Positions 1 through 8,293 of a stretch of DNA of 13,207 nt are shown here, in pieces (the first letter of the stretch is position 1; every line of letters starts with the position of its first letter). The stretch lies in contig URIJ01000042.1 of assembly GCA_900547835.1 (NCBI GenBank), positions 1-13,207 of the forward strand, read 5' to 3'. The position numbers were made by a program, and so were the translations under genes. The notes beneath the pieces were generated by a model, which was not told the DNA's origin, did not search any database, and saw only the letters and a program-made list of their open reading frames with translations. Origin of the DNA: an uncultured Collinsella sp. GTDB taxonomy: Bacteria > Actinomycetota > Coriobacteriia > Coriobacteriales > Coriobacteriaceae.

Positions 1-306
1 CCCGCGGCCGACCGCGGCCGCAAGAACGACCGCCGCGACGCCGAGTGGCTGGCACGCATGCTGGCGCGCCGCAACGTCGTCGAGGTGTGGGTCCCCGACG
101 AGCGCCCTCGAGGACGCGCGCGACGACCTGCAACACGCCAAGCAGCGGATGTCGAAGTTCCTGCTGCGCCACGGCCTCGTCTTCGACGAGACGACGCCGG
201 CCGGCAGGCGCAGGGGCGCCTGGACGGGGGCCTACTGGGACTGGACGGAGTCCCTCTCCTTCGACGAGCCCGACGACGCCGCGGCCTACGAGCACTACAT
301 GGACGG
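1..306 (+). pseudogene. IS110-family transposase fragment (frameshifted, truncated)
   Basis: The translation starts in frame 1 with KNDRRDAEWLARML followed by VEVWVPDE, the N-terminal DEDD-nuclease region typical of IS110 transposases, where the KxDxxDA aspartates belong to the catalytic set. At about position 100 the reading jumps to frame 2 and continues as SALEDARDDLQHAKQRMSKF, then LLRHGLVFDE, AYWDW and AAYEHYMD, again a good match to the family. The break looks like loss of two bases from an AGAG: restoring AG after GACGAG joins the two frames. The gene begins left of the window, and the similarity stops near 306, so the whole C-terminal transposase domain is missing. This is a dead remnant. 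Family assignment is from recognised motifs, without a database search. Confidence 0.8.
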
Positions 307-583
307 AAATGACCTGGTAGAGAACCCTCGCACCGTCTACGTCGCAGGGGACGTAGACGAACTCGTCGAGCACGAGCAGCCTCGCGGGCGACACGTCGTT
401 CAACAGTTTCGACAGCGTTCCCTTGCGCTTCGCGTTGCCGAGCTCGAGAACCAGCTGCGCGGTCTGCCAGAACCTGACCGACATGTCCGCGGCGACCGCG
501 CGCATCGTGAGGGCGACTGCCATGCGCGTCTTGCCGCGCCTGGACTTACCGAAGAAGACGAGGTCTTCGCGCGATTGTTTGTG
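307..583 (-). pseudogene. istB: IS21-family IstB-like ATPase fragment
   Basis: Reading the - strand from 583 downwards gives an open frame with EDLVFFGKSRRGKTRMAVAL (Walker A, GKSRRGKT), then MSVRFWQTAQLVLELGNAKR, GTLSKLL, ARLLVLDEF (Walker B with the DE pair) and ARVLYQVISV. The order and spacing are those of the middle of IstB, the AAA+ helper ATPase that loads the IS21 transposase. A TGA lies in frame at 586-584, immediately upstream of the conserved block, and there is no start codon or N-terminal domain. Similarity ends near 307, where the IS110 remnant begins, so the C-terminal part is also lost. About 92 of the usual 250 or so residues remain. No istA partner or IS ends are visible. 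Non-functional remnant. Confidence 0.78.
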
Positions 584-775
584 TCAACGGCCAACTGAAT
601 GTGAACCCTTCTTGCATTGTTGCAACCTGGCTGGCAGCCGGTCTTTAATGACGACGACCATTGTCGCCCGACCCACAAAAGAGCCGCAAGGGGAGGAGCT
701 CCCAATGTTCAACTCATATCGTCTATGGCGCACTACCATTCACCGAAAGTCGGCAACTTTTTCATTCTCTCTATA
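584..775. other. Intergenic stretch between IS remnants and the malQ promoter
   Basis: No convincing gene is seen here. The sequence is AT-richer than the genes around it. It holds a small imperfect inverted repeat, GGCTGGCAGCC, at about 631, and a strong Shine-Dalgarno-like GGGGAGGAG at 690-698. That site precedes an ATG at 705 opening a 32-codon frame that ends at 803. The small frame is cationic and overlaps the malQ promoter and operator, so it is not called as a gene. Confidence 0.5.
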
Positions 776-801
776 CATGTTTAAACAACATGTTCTACAA
801 T
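776..801 (+). promoter_or_regulatory. Putative malQ promoter with GTTTAAAC operator
   Basis: The perfect palindrome GTTTAAAC lies at 779-786, inside a wider inverted repeat CATGTT (776-781) / AACATG (787-792). A good -10 hexamer, TACAAT, is at 796-801; no strong -35 is visible 16-18 bp upstream. The palindrome fits the HutC-subfamily operator pattern GT-N-TA-N-AC and would sit in the promoter spacer, a position suited to repression. The same 8-mer recurs in the gntR and PTS promoters. Operator identity is inferred from pattern and position only. Confidence 0.5.
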
Positions 802-814
802 AGGGACAATAGAA

Positions 815-2392
815 ATGGAAACTCGGGACGAGCCGTCTATCCATCTACGGCGCAGCCCCTTATTCAAAAGGACGGTGAGTGCATCCATGGAGCGTGCAAG
901 CGGTGTTCTGATGCCCGTTTCGTCATTGCCCGGACCTTACGGTATCGGCGGCTTTGGCTGGAACGCCTATGACTTTGTCGATTTCCTCGCCTCGTGCAAA
1001 CAACATTACTGGCAGATTCTCCCCCTTACGACAACGAGCTATGGCGACTCGCCCTATCAGTCGTTCTCGGCCCGTGCGGGCAACCCCAATTTCATCGACT
1101 TTGCCGAGCTTATCGAGGCCGGCTATCTGGAGCAGTGCGATATCGATGGCGTGTATCTGGGATCCGACCCCAGCAATGTCGACTACGGTGCTATCTTTGG
1201 CGGCCGCCGTCAGATTCTCGACCGCGCCGCTGAGCGCTTTGCCGCCGACAAGCCAGCCGATTTCGATGACTTTATCCGGGCCAACGAGGACTGGCTCATC
1301 CCCTACTGTGAGTTCATGACCGTCAAAGAGGAGTGCGGTCTCAAGGCGTTTTGGGAGTGGCCCGCGGAGCTCCGCACCCGCGGCGAGGCTTCCGCCAAGG
1401 TCTGCGCCGACCATCCGGCGCGTATGCTCTACCACCAGATGACGCAGTACTTCTTCGATCGCCAGTGGAGCCGCCTCAAGGCCTATGCCAACGAGCGCGA
1501 CATCCTGATCATCGGCGACCTGCCCATCTATGTCTCGCGTGACTCCGTCGAGATGTGGGCGACACCTGAGCTCTTTAAGATCGACGCCGCCGGCAATCCC
1601 GTGAGCGTCGCCGGCACGCCGCCCGACCAGTTCTCGGCCACCGGCCAGTACTGGGGCAACCCCATCTACGACTGGGACGCCATGGAGTCCGACGGCTTCT
1701 CCTGGTGGGAGGGCCGCATTCGCGCCGCCCTCGACATGTACGACGTCATCCGCCTGGATCACTTCCGCGGCTTCGAGGCCTATTGGGAGGTGCCGTTCTC
1801 CTCGCCCGATTCGTCCTACGGTTCGTGGACGCAGGGCCCCGGCCTCAAGTTCTTCAAGACGCTCGAGGAAAAGCTCGGCACGCTGCCCATCATCGCCGAA
1901 GACCTGGGCTTCCTCACCCCCGGCGTCATCGACATGCGCGACAACTCGGGCTTCCCCGGCATGAAGATCCTGCAGTTTGCCTTTGAGGGCACCAACTCGT
2001 ACTACCTGCCGCATAACTACATCGCCAACACCGTCGCCTATGTGGGCACCCACGACAACGAGACGGCGCGCGGTTGGTTTGAGGGAACGGCCACCCCGCG
2101 TCAGCGCGAGCAGGCGGCCCTGTACACCCACCAGCAGGCCGGCGAGCCCATGGCCGATGCACTCAACCGCACCATCGCCGCCAGCGTGAGCGATACCTGC
2201 ATCTACACCATGCAAGACCTGCTCAACCTGGGCAACGAGGCGCGCATCAACACTCCCGCCACCCTGGGCGGCAACTGGACCTGGCGCATGCTCGATGGCG
2301 CCATCACCCGCGAGCTCGAGCACAAGCTCACCGACTGGACCGAAACCTACTTCCGCATCCCGTCGGAAGCCGAAATTGAGCTTCCCCAATAG
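815..2392 (+). CDS. malQ: 4-alpha-glucanotransferase (amylomaltase, GH77)
   Basis: This cytosolic enzyme transfers alpha-1,4-glucan chains between maltodextrins, releasing glucose and lengthening chains for a phosphorylase. The GH77 hallmarks are present: SSLPGPYGIG and YWQILPL near the N-terminus with YGDSPYQSFSA; RLDHFRGFEAYW with the nucleophile Asp315; IIAEDLGFLTPGV with the acid/base Glu362; and GTHDNETARGW with Asp414. The 47-residue gap between the first two matches Thermus amylomaltase (293/340). At 525 residues it is the compact type, without the long N-terminal domain of E. coli MalQ. The ATG at 815 has AGGGA 8 nt upstream. The family usually begins near RASGVLMP, and the first 24 codons use rarer A/T-rich codons, so ATG 887 (501 residues) is a real alternative start. 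It also fits better with a -10 at 796-801. The function is secure; the start is not. Confidence 0.95.
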   Translation: METRDEPSIHLRRSPLFKRTVSASMERASGVLMPVSSLPGPYGIGGFGWNAYDFVDFLASCKQHYWQILPLTTTSYGDSPYQSFSARAGNPNFIDFAELIEAGYLEQCDIDGVYLGSDPSNVDYGAIFGGRRQILDRAAERFAADKPADFDDFIRANEDWLIPYCEFMTVKEECGLKAFWEWPAELRTRGEASAKVCADHPARMLYHQMTQYFFDRQWSRLKAYANERDILIIGDLPIYVSRDSVEMWATPELFKIDAAGNPVSVAGTPPDQFSATGQYWGNPIYDWDAMESDGFSWWEGRIRAALDMYDVIRLDHFRGFEAYWEVPFSSPDSSYGSWTQGPGLKFFKTLEEKLGTLPIIAEDLGFLTPGVIDMRDNSGFPGMKILQFAFEGTNSYYLPHNYIANTVAYVGTHDNETARGWFEGTATPRQREQAALYTHQQAGEPMADALNRTIAASVSDTCIYTMQDLLNLGNEARINTPATLGGNWTWRMLDGAITRELEHKLTDWTETYFRIPSEAEIELPQ

Positions 2393-2440
2393 GAGCCACC
2401 GCGCCCGACCCCACCCCACCGTGCGGACGCGACCGCTTTT

Positions 2441-2481
2441 CCCGCGCGAGGCCATCCCAATCCCTCGCGCGGGCTTCTTTT
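2441..2481 (+). terminator. Intrinsic terminator after malQ
   Basis: A perfect 11-bp stem, CCCGCGCGAGG (2441-2451) pairing with CCTCGCGCGGG (2463-2473), has an 11-nt loop and is followed by CTTCTTTT. It lies 48 nt after the malQ stop and 40 nt before the glgP start. It should uncouple or reduce transcription into glgP. No clear separate promoter is visible in the remaining 40 nt, so read-through from malQ is likely needed. Confidence 0.8.
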
Positions 2482-2520
2482 GAATTTCTGACATGTAGTC
2501 GACTCACCACAGGAGGAAAC

Positions 2521-4788
<2,268 letters not shown>

Positions 4789-4815
4789 CTCATTCCCCTT
4801 ACCCATCCTCTTGAG

Positions 4816-4848
4816 AAACGGAGTCGTGGCAACACGGCTCCGTTTTTT
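4816..4848 (+). terminator. Intrinsic terminator after glgP
   Basis: AAACGGAGTCGTG (4816-4828) pairs with CACGGCTCCGTTT (4833-4845), with one T-G wobble, across a GCAA tetraloop of GNRA type. Six T residues follow (4843-4848). It lies 28 nt after the glgP stop and is a textbook Rho-independent terminator. Confidence 0.92.
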
Positions 4849-4888
4849 GTGCCCGCACGTTACCCTGTGATCCGACTCGGCCAAACAA

Positions 4889-5104
4889 TCTCGATCCGTA
4901 GCAATTACTCAACCAAAACGGTCCCAGCCGTTACAGATTGAGACATACCGGCCCCTCCCCTCGGGTTTATCTCAATCTGTAACATCTAGCAGGTGAAATT
5001 CGCCTTTGGTGTTACAGATTTAGATGAAATGGTTAGCTCAGCGGAACCGTCTCGATCTGTAACATCTAACGTCCGAAATCGGCCCTACCCGTTACAGATC
5101 GAGA
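4889..5104. repeat. Array of six alternating-orientation 14-bp repeats, about 40-bp period
   Basis: The core is GTTACAGATYGAGA. Copies: reverse, degenerate at 4889-4902; forward 4930-4943; reverse 4970-4983; forward 5011-5024 (GATTTAGA variant); reverse 5050-5063; forward 5091-5104. Centre-to-centre distances are about 41, 40, 41, 39 and 41 bp, and orientation alternates strictly. Reverse-forward pairs each span exactly 55 bp and repeat at 80-81 bp. The spacers differ but share traces: ATCTA follows the 4970 and 5050 copies, and a GAAAT block sits mid-spacer in both. The array fills the gene-free gap between the glgP terminator and the facing ABC-operon terminator. It is not a CRISPR array, because the repeats are too short and invert. 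It may be a REP/MITE-like family, a protein-binding array, or nested RNA hairpins; none can be chosen from sequence alone. Confidence 0.88.
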
Positions 5105-5130
5105 CAAACGACCGGTCAGACAGTCCCAAC

Positions 5131-5176
5131 ACAAAGAAAGGCTCCCCTCTCGCCCAGTGGACGGGAGGGGAGCCTT
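5131..5176 (-). terminator. Intrinsic terminator of the ABC transporter operon
   Basis: A perfect 12-bp stem pairs AAGGCTCCCCTC (5138-5149) with GAGGGGAGCCTT (5165-5176) across a 15-nt loop. On the - strand it is followed by TTTCTTTGT, a suitable T-tract. It lies about 70 nt downstream of the stop of the last gene of the - strand operon. In the + direction only TTATAT follows, so it is mainly a - strand terminator. Confidence 0.85.
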
Positions 5177-5244
5177 ATATGTGACCGCGGCAAAAGGATG
5201 GCAATACCGCAGTCGCCCAAAGGGAGGGCCTGGATGCACCGGGC

Positions 5245-6444
5245 CTAGATAAGGTTCTTGCCAGAGACCTTATCGAAGAGGTGGGTCGCGTTCTTCTCGA
5301 ACTTGAACCAGATGGTGTCGCCAGCCTTGAGCGCGCCCTTGGCCTCGAGGTCGACGACGGGGATAATCAGGACAAACTGGCCGTCGGGAGCGGTCACGTG
5401 GACATGCTCGGTCGAGCCCATGAGCTCGGTCACCTCGACGGTGCCCTGGAGCGCACCCTCCTCGTCCTTGTCGGCAAGCAGAATCTGCTCGGGGCGCACG
5501 CCGGCCGTAATCTCCTTCACGTCGCCGCCGTCCCAGTTGAGGGCAAGCTGAGCGCAAGTCTCCGGGGCGAGCGCCACGTTCATATCCTCGGTCTTGACAG
5601 TAAAGCCGTTGCCCGAGCGCACCAGCTGGGCATCGAAGAAGTTCATCTGCGGCACGCCGATGAAGCCGGCGACGAAGATGTTCGCGGGATGGTTGAAGAC
5701 CTCCTGCGGCGTGGCGATCTGCTGGACGACGCCGTCCTTCATGACCACGATACGGTCGCCAAGGGTCATGGCCTCGGTCTGGTCGTGAGTAACATAAATG
5801 AACGTGCCCTTGATCTCGTGGCGCAGCTTAATGAGCTCGGCACGCATCTGGTTACGAAGCTTGGCGTCCAGGTTGGACAGCGGCTCGTCCATCAGGAAGA
5901 CCTTGGGGTCACGCACGATGGCGCGGCCGATGGCGACACGCTGACGCTGGCCGCCGGAGAGTGCCTTGGGCTTACGGTCAAGGTACTCGGTAATACCCAG
6001 GATCTCGGCAGCGGAGCGAACCTTGCGGTCGATCTCGTCCTTGGGGACCTTCTTGAGCTCGAGCGTAAACGCCATGTTCTCGTACACCGTCATATTGGGG
6101 TACAGAGCGTAGCTCTGGAACACCATGGCGATGTCGCGGTCCTTGGGCGCCACGTCGTTGACACGCTTGCCGTCGATGAGCACATCGCCCGAGGTAATGT
6201 CCTCCAGGCCGGCGACCATGCGCATCGTCGTGGACTTACCGCAGCCAGAAGGGCCAACGAGGACGATGAACTCCTGGTCGTGAACGGTGAGGTTGAAGTC
6301 CTCTACAGCGAGCACACCGTCCTCGGTAACCTTGAGGTTGTGCTTCTTCTCCTCGGTCTTCTTCTTTTTGCCAAAGAAGCCCTTCTTTTTTGACTCGTTG
6401 TTGGGATACACCTTCTGAACATGTTTGAGAACGATCTCGGCCAT
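5245..6444 (-). CDS. msmK: Carbohydrate ABC transporter ATP-binding protein (MsmK/UgpC/MalK type)
   Basis: This cytoplasmic ATPase energises a binding-protein-dependent sugar importer. Visible parts: Walker A GPSGCGKST (64-72, Lys70), Q-loop Gln110, signature LSGGQ (162-166), Walker B VFLMDEP (182-188, Glu187), D-loop SNLD (190-193), switch His220, then a C-terminal MalK-like regulatory (TOBE/OB) domain from about 250 to 399. At 399 residues it is longer than many MsmK proteins because of a lysine-rich insert at about 17-43 (KKKGFFGKKKKTEEKK) between the first strand and the GVLAVEDF segment. The start has AAAGG 7 nt upstream. It is the last gene of the operon, 68 nt after the second permease. 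Proteins of this class often serve several importers, so its substrate is set by its partners. Close relatives are often labelled UgpC. Confidence 0.93.
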   Translation of the reverse strand: MAEIVLKHVQKVYPNNESKKKGFFGKKKKTEEKKHNLKVTEDGVLAVEDFNLTVHDQEFIVLVGPSGCGKSTTMRMVAGLEDITSGDVLIDGKRVNDVAPKDRDIAMVFQSYALYPNMTVYENMAFTLELKKVPKDEIDRKVRSAAEILGITEYLDRKPKALSGGQRQRVAIGRAIVRDPKVFLMDEPLSNLDAKLRNQMRAELIKLRHEIKGTFIYVTHDQTEAMTLGDRIVVMKDGVVQQIATPQEVFNHPANIFVAGFIGVPQMNFFDAQLVRSGNGFTVKTEDMNVALAPETCAQLALNWDGGDVKEITAGVRPEQILLADKDEEGALQGTVEVTELMGSTEHVHVTAPDGQFVLIIPVVDLEAKGALKAGDTIWFKFEKNATHLFDKVSGKNLI

Positions 6445-6462
6445 GTCTTTACCTTTCGATAC

Positions 6463-6487
6463 GCGGCGCCGCGCTGAGGGGCGCCGC
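6463..6487 (-). other. Intercistronic hairpin between permease and ATPase genes
   Basis: GCGGCGCC (6463-6470) and GGCGCCGC (6480-6487) form a perfect 8-bp stem with a 9-nt loop in the 68-nt gap between the second permease and the ATPase. No T-tract follows on the - strand, so it is probably a processing or stability element and not a terminator. Confidence 0.5.
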
Positions 6488-6512
6488 AGAAACTTGCAAA
6501 ACAGTTACGGCA

Positions 6513-7352
6513 TCAGCCCTTGACGGCACCTGCCACCACACCGTCGATGATGTACTTCTGGCAGAGGATGTACATGATGACGATGGGGATAACGACCATC
6601 ATGATGCAGGCCATCATGGGGCCGAGCTCGACGTGGCCGTAGCCGCCGCGGAAGTACTGGATCAAGATAGGAATGGTCTTGTACTTGGTGGAGTCGAGCG
6701 TAAGGTAGGGCAGCAGATAGTCGTTCCAGACCCACATGGTCTCGAGGATGCCGACCGAAAGATAGGTGGGCTTCATGATGGGAAGGACGATCTTAAAGAA
6801 CACCTGGACCGGGTTGCAGCCGTCGATCATGGCCGCCTCCTCGATCTCGAGCGGGATGTTCTTTACAAAACCGGCGAACATAAAGACCGCCAGGCCCGCG
6901 CCAAAGCCGAGGTAGATAAAGCAGATGTTGAACGGCGTGTTGAAGCCGATGCGGTCCGCCAAATTGGACAGCGTGAACATGAGCATCTGGAACGGCACGA
7001 CCATCGAGAACACGAACAGGTAATAGAAGAAGTTCGAGATCTTGTTGTTGACACGAACCACGTACCAAGCGCACATGGAGCAGCACACCAAGATCAGCAC
7101 GACCGACGTGACCGTGATGATGAGCGAGTACATAAATGCCGAGGCAAAGCCCTGCTCGTTAAGGGCGTGCATGTAGTTTGCGAGGCCGTTGAACGTCTCG
7201 GGCGTGAGCAGATCGAATGCCGTGGTGGTGCTGATTGCGGTCGCTTTCTTAAAAGAATTAAGCGCAATCATGAACACGGGGTAGATCCACGCGAGCGACA
7301 GGATCGTAAAGAAAATCGAGAGCGCGCGGTTGATAGCCTTATCGCGTTTCAT
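6513..7352 (-). CDS. Carbohydrate ABC transporter permease (MalG/UgpE type)
   Basis: This inner-membrane subunit is one half of the translocation channel of the sugar importer. It has 279 residues with about six hydrophobic segments: roughly 10-32, 73-98, 106-128, 140-162, 197-217 and 241-262. The cytoplasmic EAA loop that docks on the ATPase is clear at 171-195 (EEAAMIDGCNP ... VLPIMKP), and the C-terminus ends IIDGVVAGAVKG, as is usual for MalG-type permeases. Its ATG overlaps the stop of the upstream permease by one base (TAATG), and its GGAGGTG ribosome site lies inside the end of that gene, so the two are translationally coupled. The substrate is not readable from the sequence; a disaccharide or maltodextrin is suggested by context. 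Confidence 0.92.
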   Translation of the reverse strand: MKRDKAINRALSIFFTILSLAWIYPVFMIALNSFKKATAISTTTAFDLLTPETFNGLANYMHALNEQGFASAFMYSLIITVTSVVLILVCCSMCAWYVVRVNNKISNFFYYLFVFSMVVPFQMLMFTLSNLADRIGFNTPFNICFIYLGFGAGLAVFMFAGFVKNIPLEIEEAAMIDGCNPVQVFFKIVLPIMKPTYLSVGILETMWVWNDYLLPYLTLDSTKYKTIPILIQYFRGGYGHVELGPMMACIMMVVIPIVIMYILCQKYIIDGVVAGAVKG

Positions 7353-8206
7353 TACTGCTGCACCTCCTTGGACCTCGTGGCCTTAAGCTGGATCATGGAA
7401 ATAGCAACAACCAGGATGCAGAAGATAACCGCCTTGGCCTGACCGATACCCTGCCATGCGATACCGGCACGCGAATAGAACGTGTTGTAGATGTTCAGGG
7501 CGAGCATCTCGGTGGAGTGCGCGGGGGCGCCGCCGGTAAGGGCGAGGTTCTGGTCGAACAGCTTAAAGCCGTTGGTGATGGACAGGAACAGGCAGATGGT
7601 GATGGTCGGCATCAGGTTAGGGATCTTAACCTTCCAAAACGTCTGCCATGCCGTAGCGCCATCGACCTTGGCGGCCTCGATGTAGTCAGACGGGATGGAC
7701 TGCAGACCGGCGATGTAGATGATCATCATGTAGCCGACCTGTTGCCACAGGGTCAGGATGATAAGGCCCCAGAAGCCAGCGGCGGAGTTGAGGGCGATAA
7801 GCTGGGCACCCACGTTGGAGAGCAGGCAGTTGATCAGAATCTGCCAAATGTAACCCAGTACAATGCCGCCAATCAGGTTAGGCATAAAGAAAATCGTACG
7901 GAAGATGTTGGTGCCCTTGAGCGCCTTGCGAGTGAGCGCCTGCGCAATGGCCAGCGCGATCACGTTGATGAGCACCGTCGACAGGAAGGCAAACGCCACG
8001 GTAAAGAAGAACGACGTGGAGAACTGCGGATCGGACAGCGCGCGCACGTAGTTCTCGATACCGACAAAGTGCGCGTTATTGATGGTAATAAACTGGCAGA
8101 ACGAGAGATAGAAACCCTGGATAAAGGGGATCACGAACCCGATCATAAACGCCAGACACGTGGGCAGCATAAAGAGCGGCCACCAGCGCTTGAGTGCTTT
8201 GCCCAT
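7352..8206 (-). CDS. Carbohydrate ABC transporter permease (MalF/UgpA type)
   Basis: This inner-membrane subunit is the other half of the channel. It has 284 residues with hydrophobic segments at about 11-35, 66-92, 103-128, 146-168, 201-213 and 256-274. The EAA loop is at 177-196 (EAAKVDGATAWQ ... VKIP), with the conserved Gly183. It lacks the large periplasmic insertion of E. coli MalF, as is normal in Gram-positive relatives. The start has AAAGGA about 8 nt upstream. It follows the binding-protein gene after an 87-nt gap carrying a strong hairpin, and it is coupled to the next permease by a one-base overlap. Assigned by motif and operon order; the exact sugar is unknown. Confidence 0.92.
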   Translation of the reverse strand: MGKALKRWWPLFMLPTCLAFMIGFVIPFIQGFYLSFCQFITINNAHFVGIENYVRALSDPQFSTSFFFTVAFAFLSTVLINVIALAIAQALTRKALKGTNIFRTIFFMPNLIGGIVLGYIWQILINCLLSNVGAQLIALNSAAGFWGLIILTLWQQVGYMMIIYIAGLQSIPSDYIEAAKVDGATAWQTFWKVKIPNLMPTITICLFLSITNGFKLFDQNLALTGGAPAHSTEMLALNIYNTFYSRAGIAWQGIGQAKAVIFCILVVAISMIQLKATRSKEVQQ

Positions 8207-8226
8207 AGAAGGGTCCTTTCAATATG

Positions 8227-8262
8227 CAGGGGGCGGGCAAACCAACGTCTGCCCGCCCCCTG
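8227..8262 (-). other. Strong intercistronic hairpin after the binding-protein gene
   Basis: A perfect 13-bp inverted repeat, CAGGGGGCGGGCA (8227-8239) with TGCCCGCCCCCTG (8250-8262), has a 10-nt loop. It lies between the stop of the binding-protein gene (8294) and the start of the permease gene. On the - strand it is followed by CATATTG, not a T-run. The position resembles the malE-malF gap of enterobacteria, where hairpins let the binding protein accumulate above the membrane subunits. That role is inferred. Confidence 0.7.
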
Positions 8263-8293
8263 TCGCTAATCAGATAGCTTGGGCAGCAACTGC

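Noticed and set aside
149..598. A 149-codon + strand frame across both IS remnants
   Set aside because: Its first half is the frame-2 part of the IS110 remnant; its second half is antisense to the IstB fragment, so the joined product is accidental.
705..803. A 32-codon frame with a strong GGGGAGGAG ribosome site just before malQ
   Set aside because: It overlaps the predicted malQ operator and -10, has no known motif and no promoter of its own. A leader peptide cannot be excluded, but nothing beyond the ribosome site supports it.
923..2494. A 523-codon open frame antisense to malQ
   Set aside because: It shadows the GC-rich malQ gene, has no recognisable domain, and its composition (Gly/Val/Glu/Arg-rich) is that of an antisense frame.
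4889..5104. A CRISPR array
   Set aside because: Repeats are only 14 bp, alternate in orientation and are not accompanied by cas genes; spacers of 25-27 bp are partly similar to each other.
4993..5184. A 63-codon frame across the repeat array
   Set aside because: It crosses three repeat copies and the ABC-operon terminator, with no ribosome site or recognisable motif; the repeat structure explains the sequence better.
5228..5246. A small hairpin GGCCTGG/CCGGGCC at the ATPase stop codon
   Set aside because: It needs wobble or mismatch pairing and has no T-tract; the real terminator is at 5131-5176.
5281..6393. A 370-codon + strand open frame antisense to the ATPase gene
   Set aside because: The opposite strand encodes a full ABC ATPase with every motif. 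The + frame lacks any family motif and has no ribosome site or promoter.
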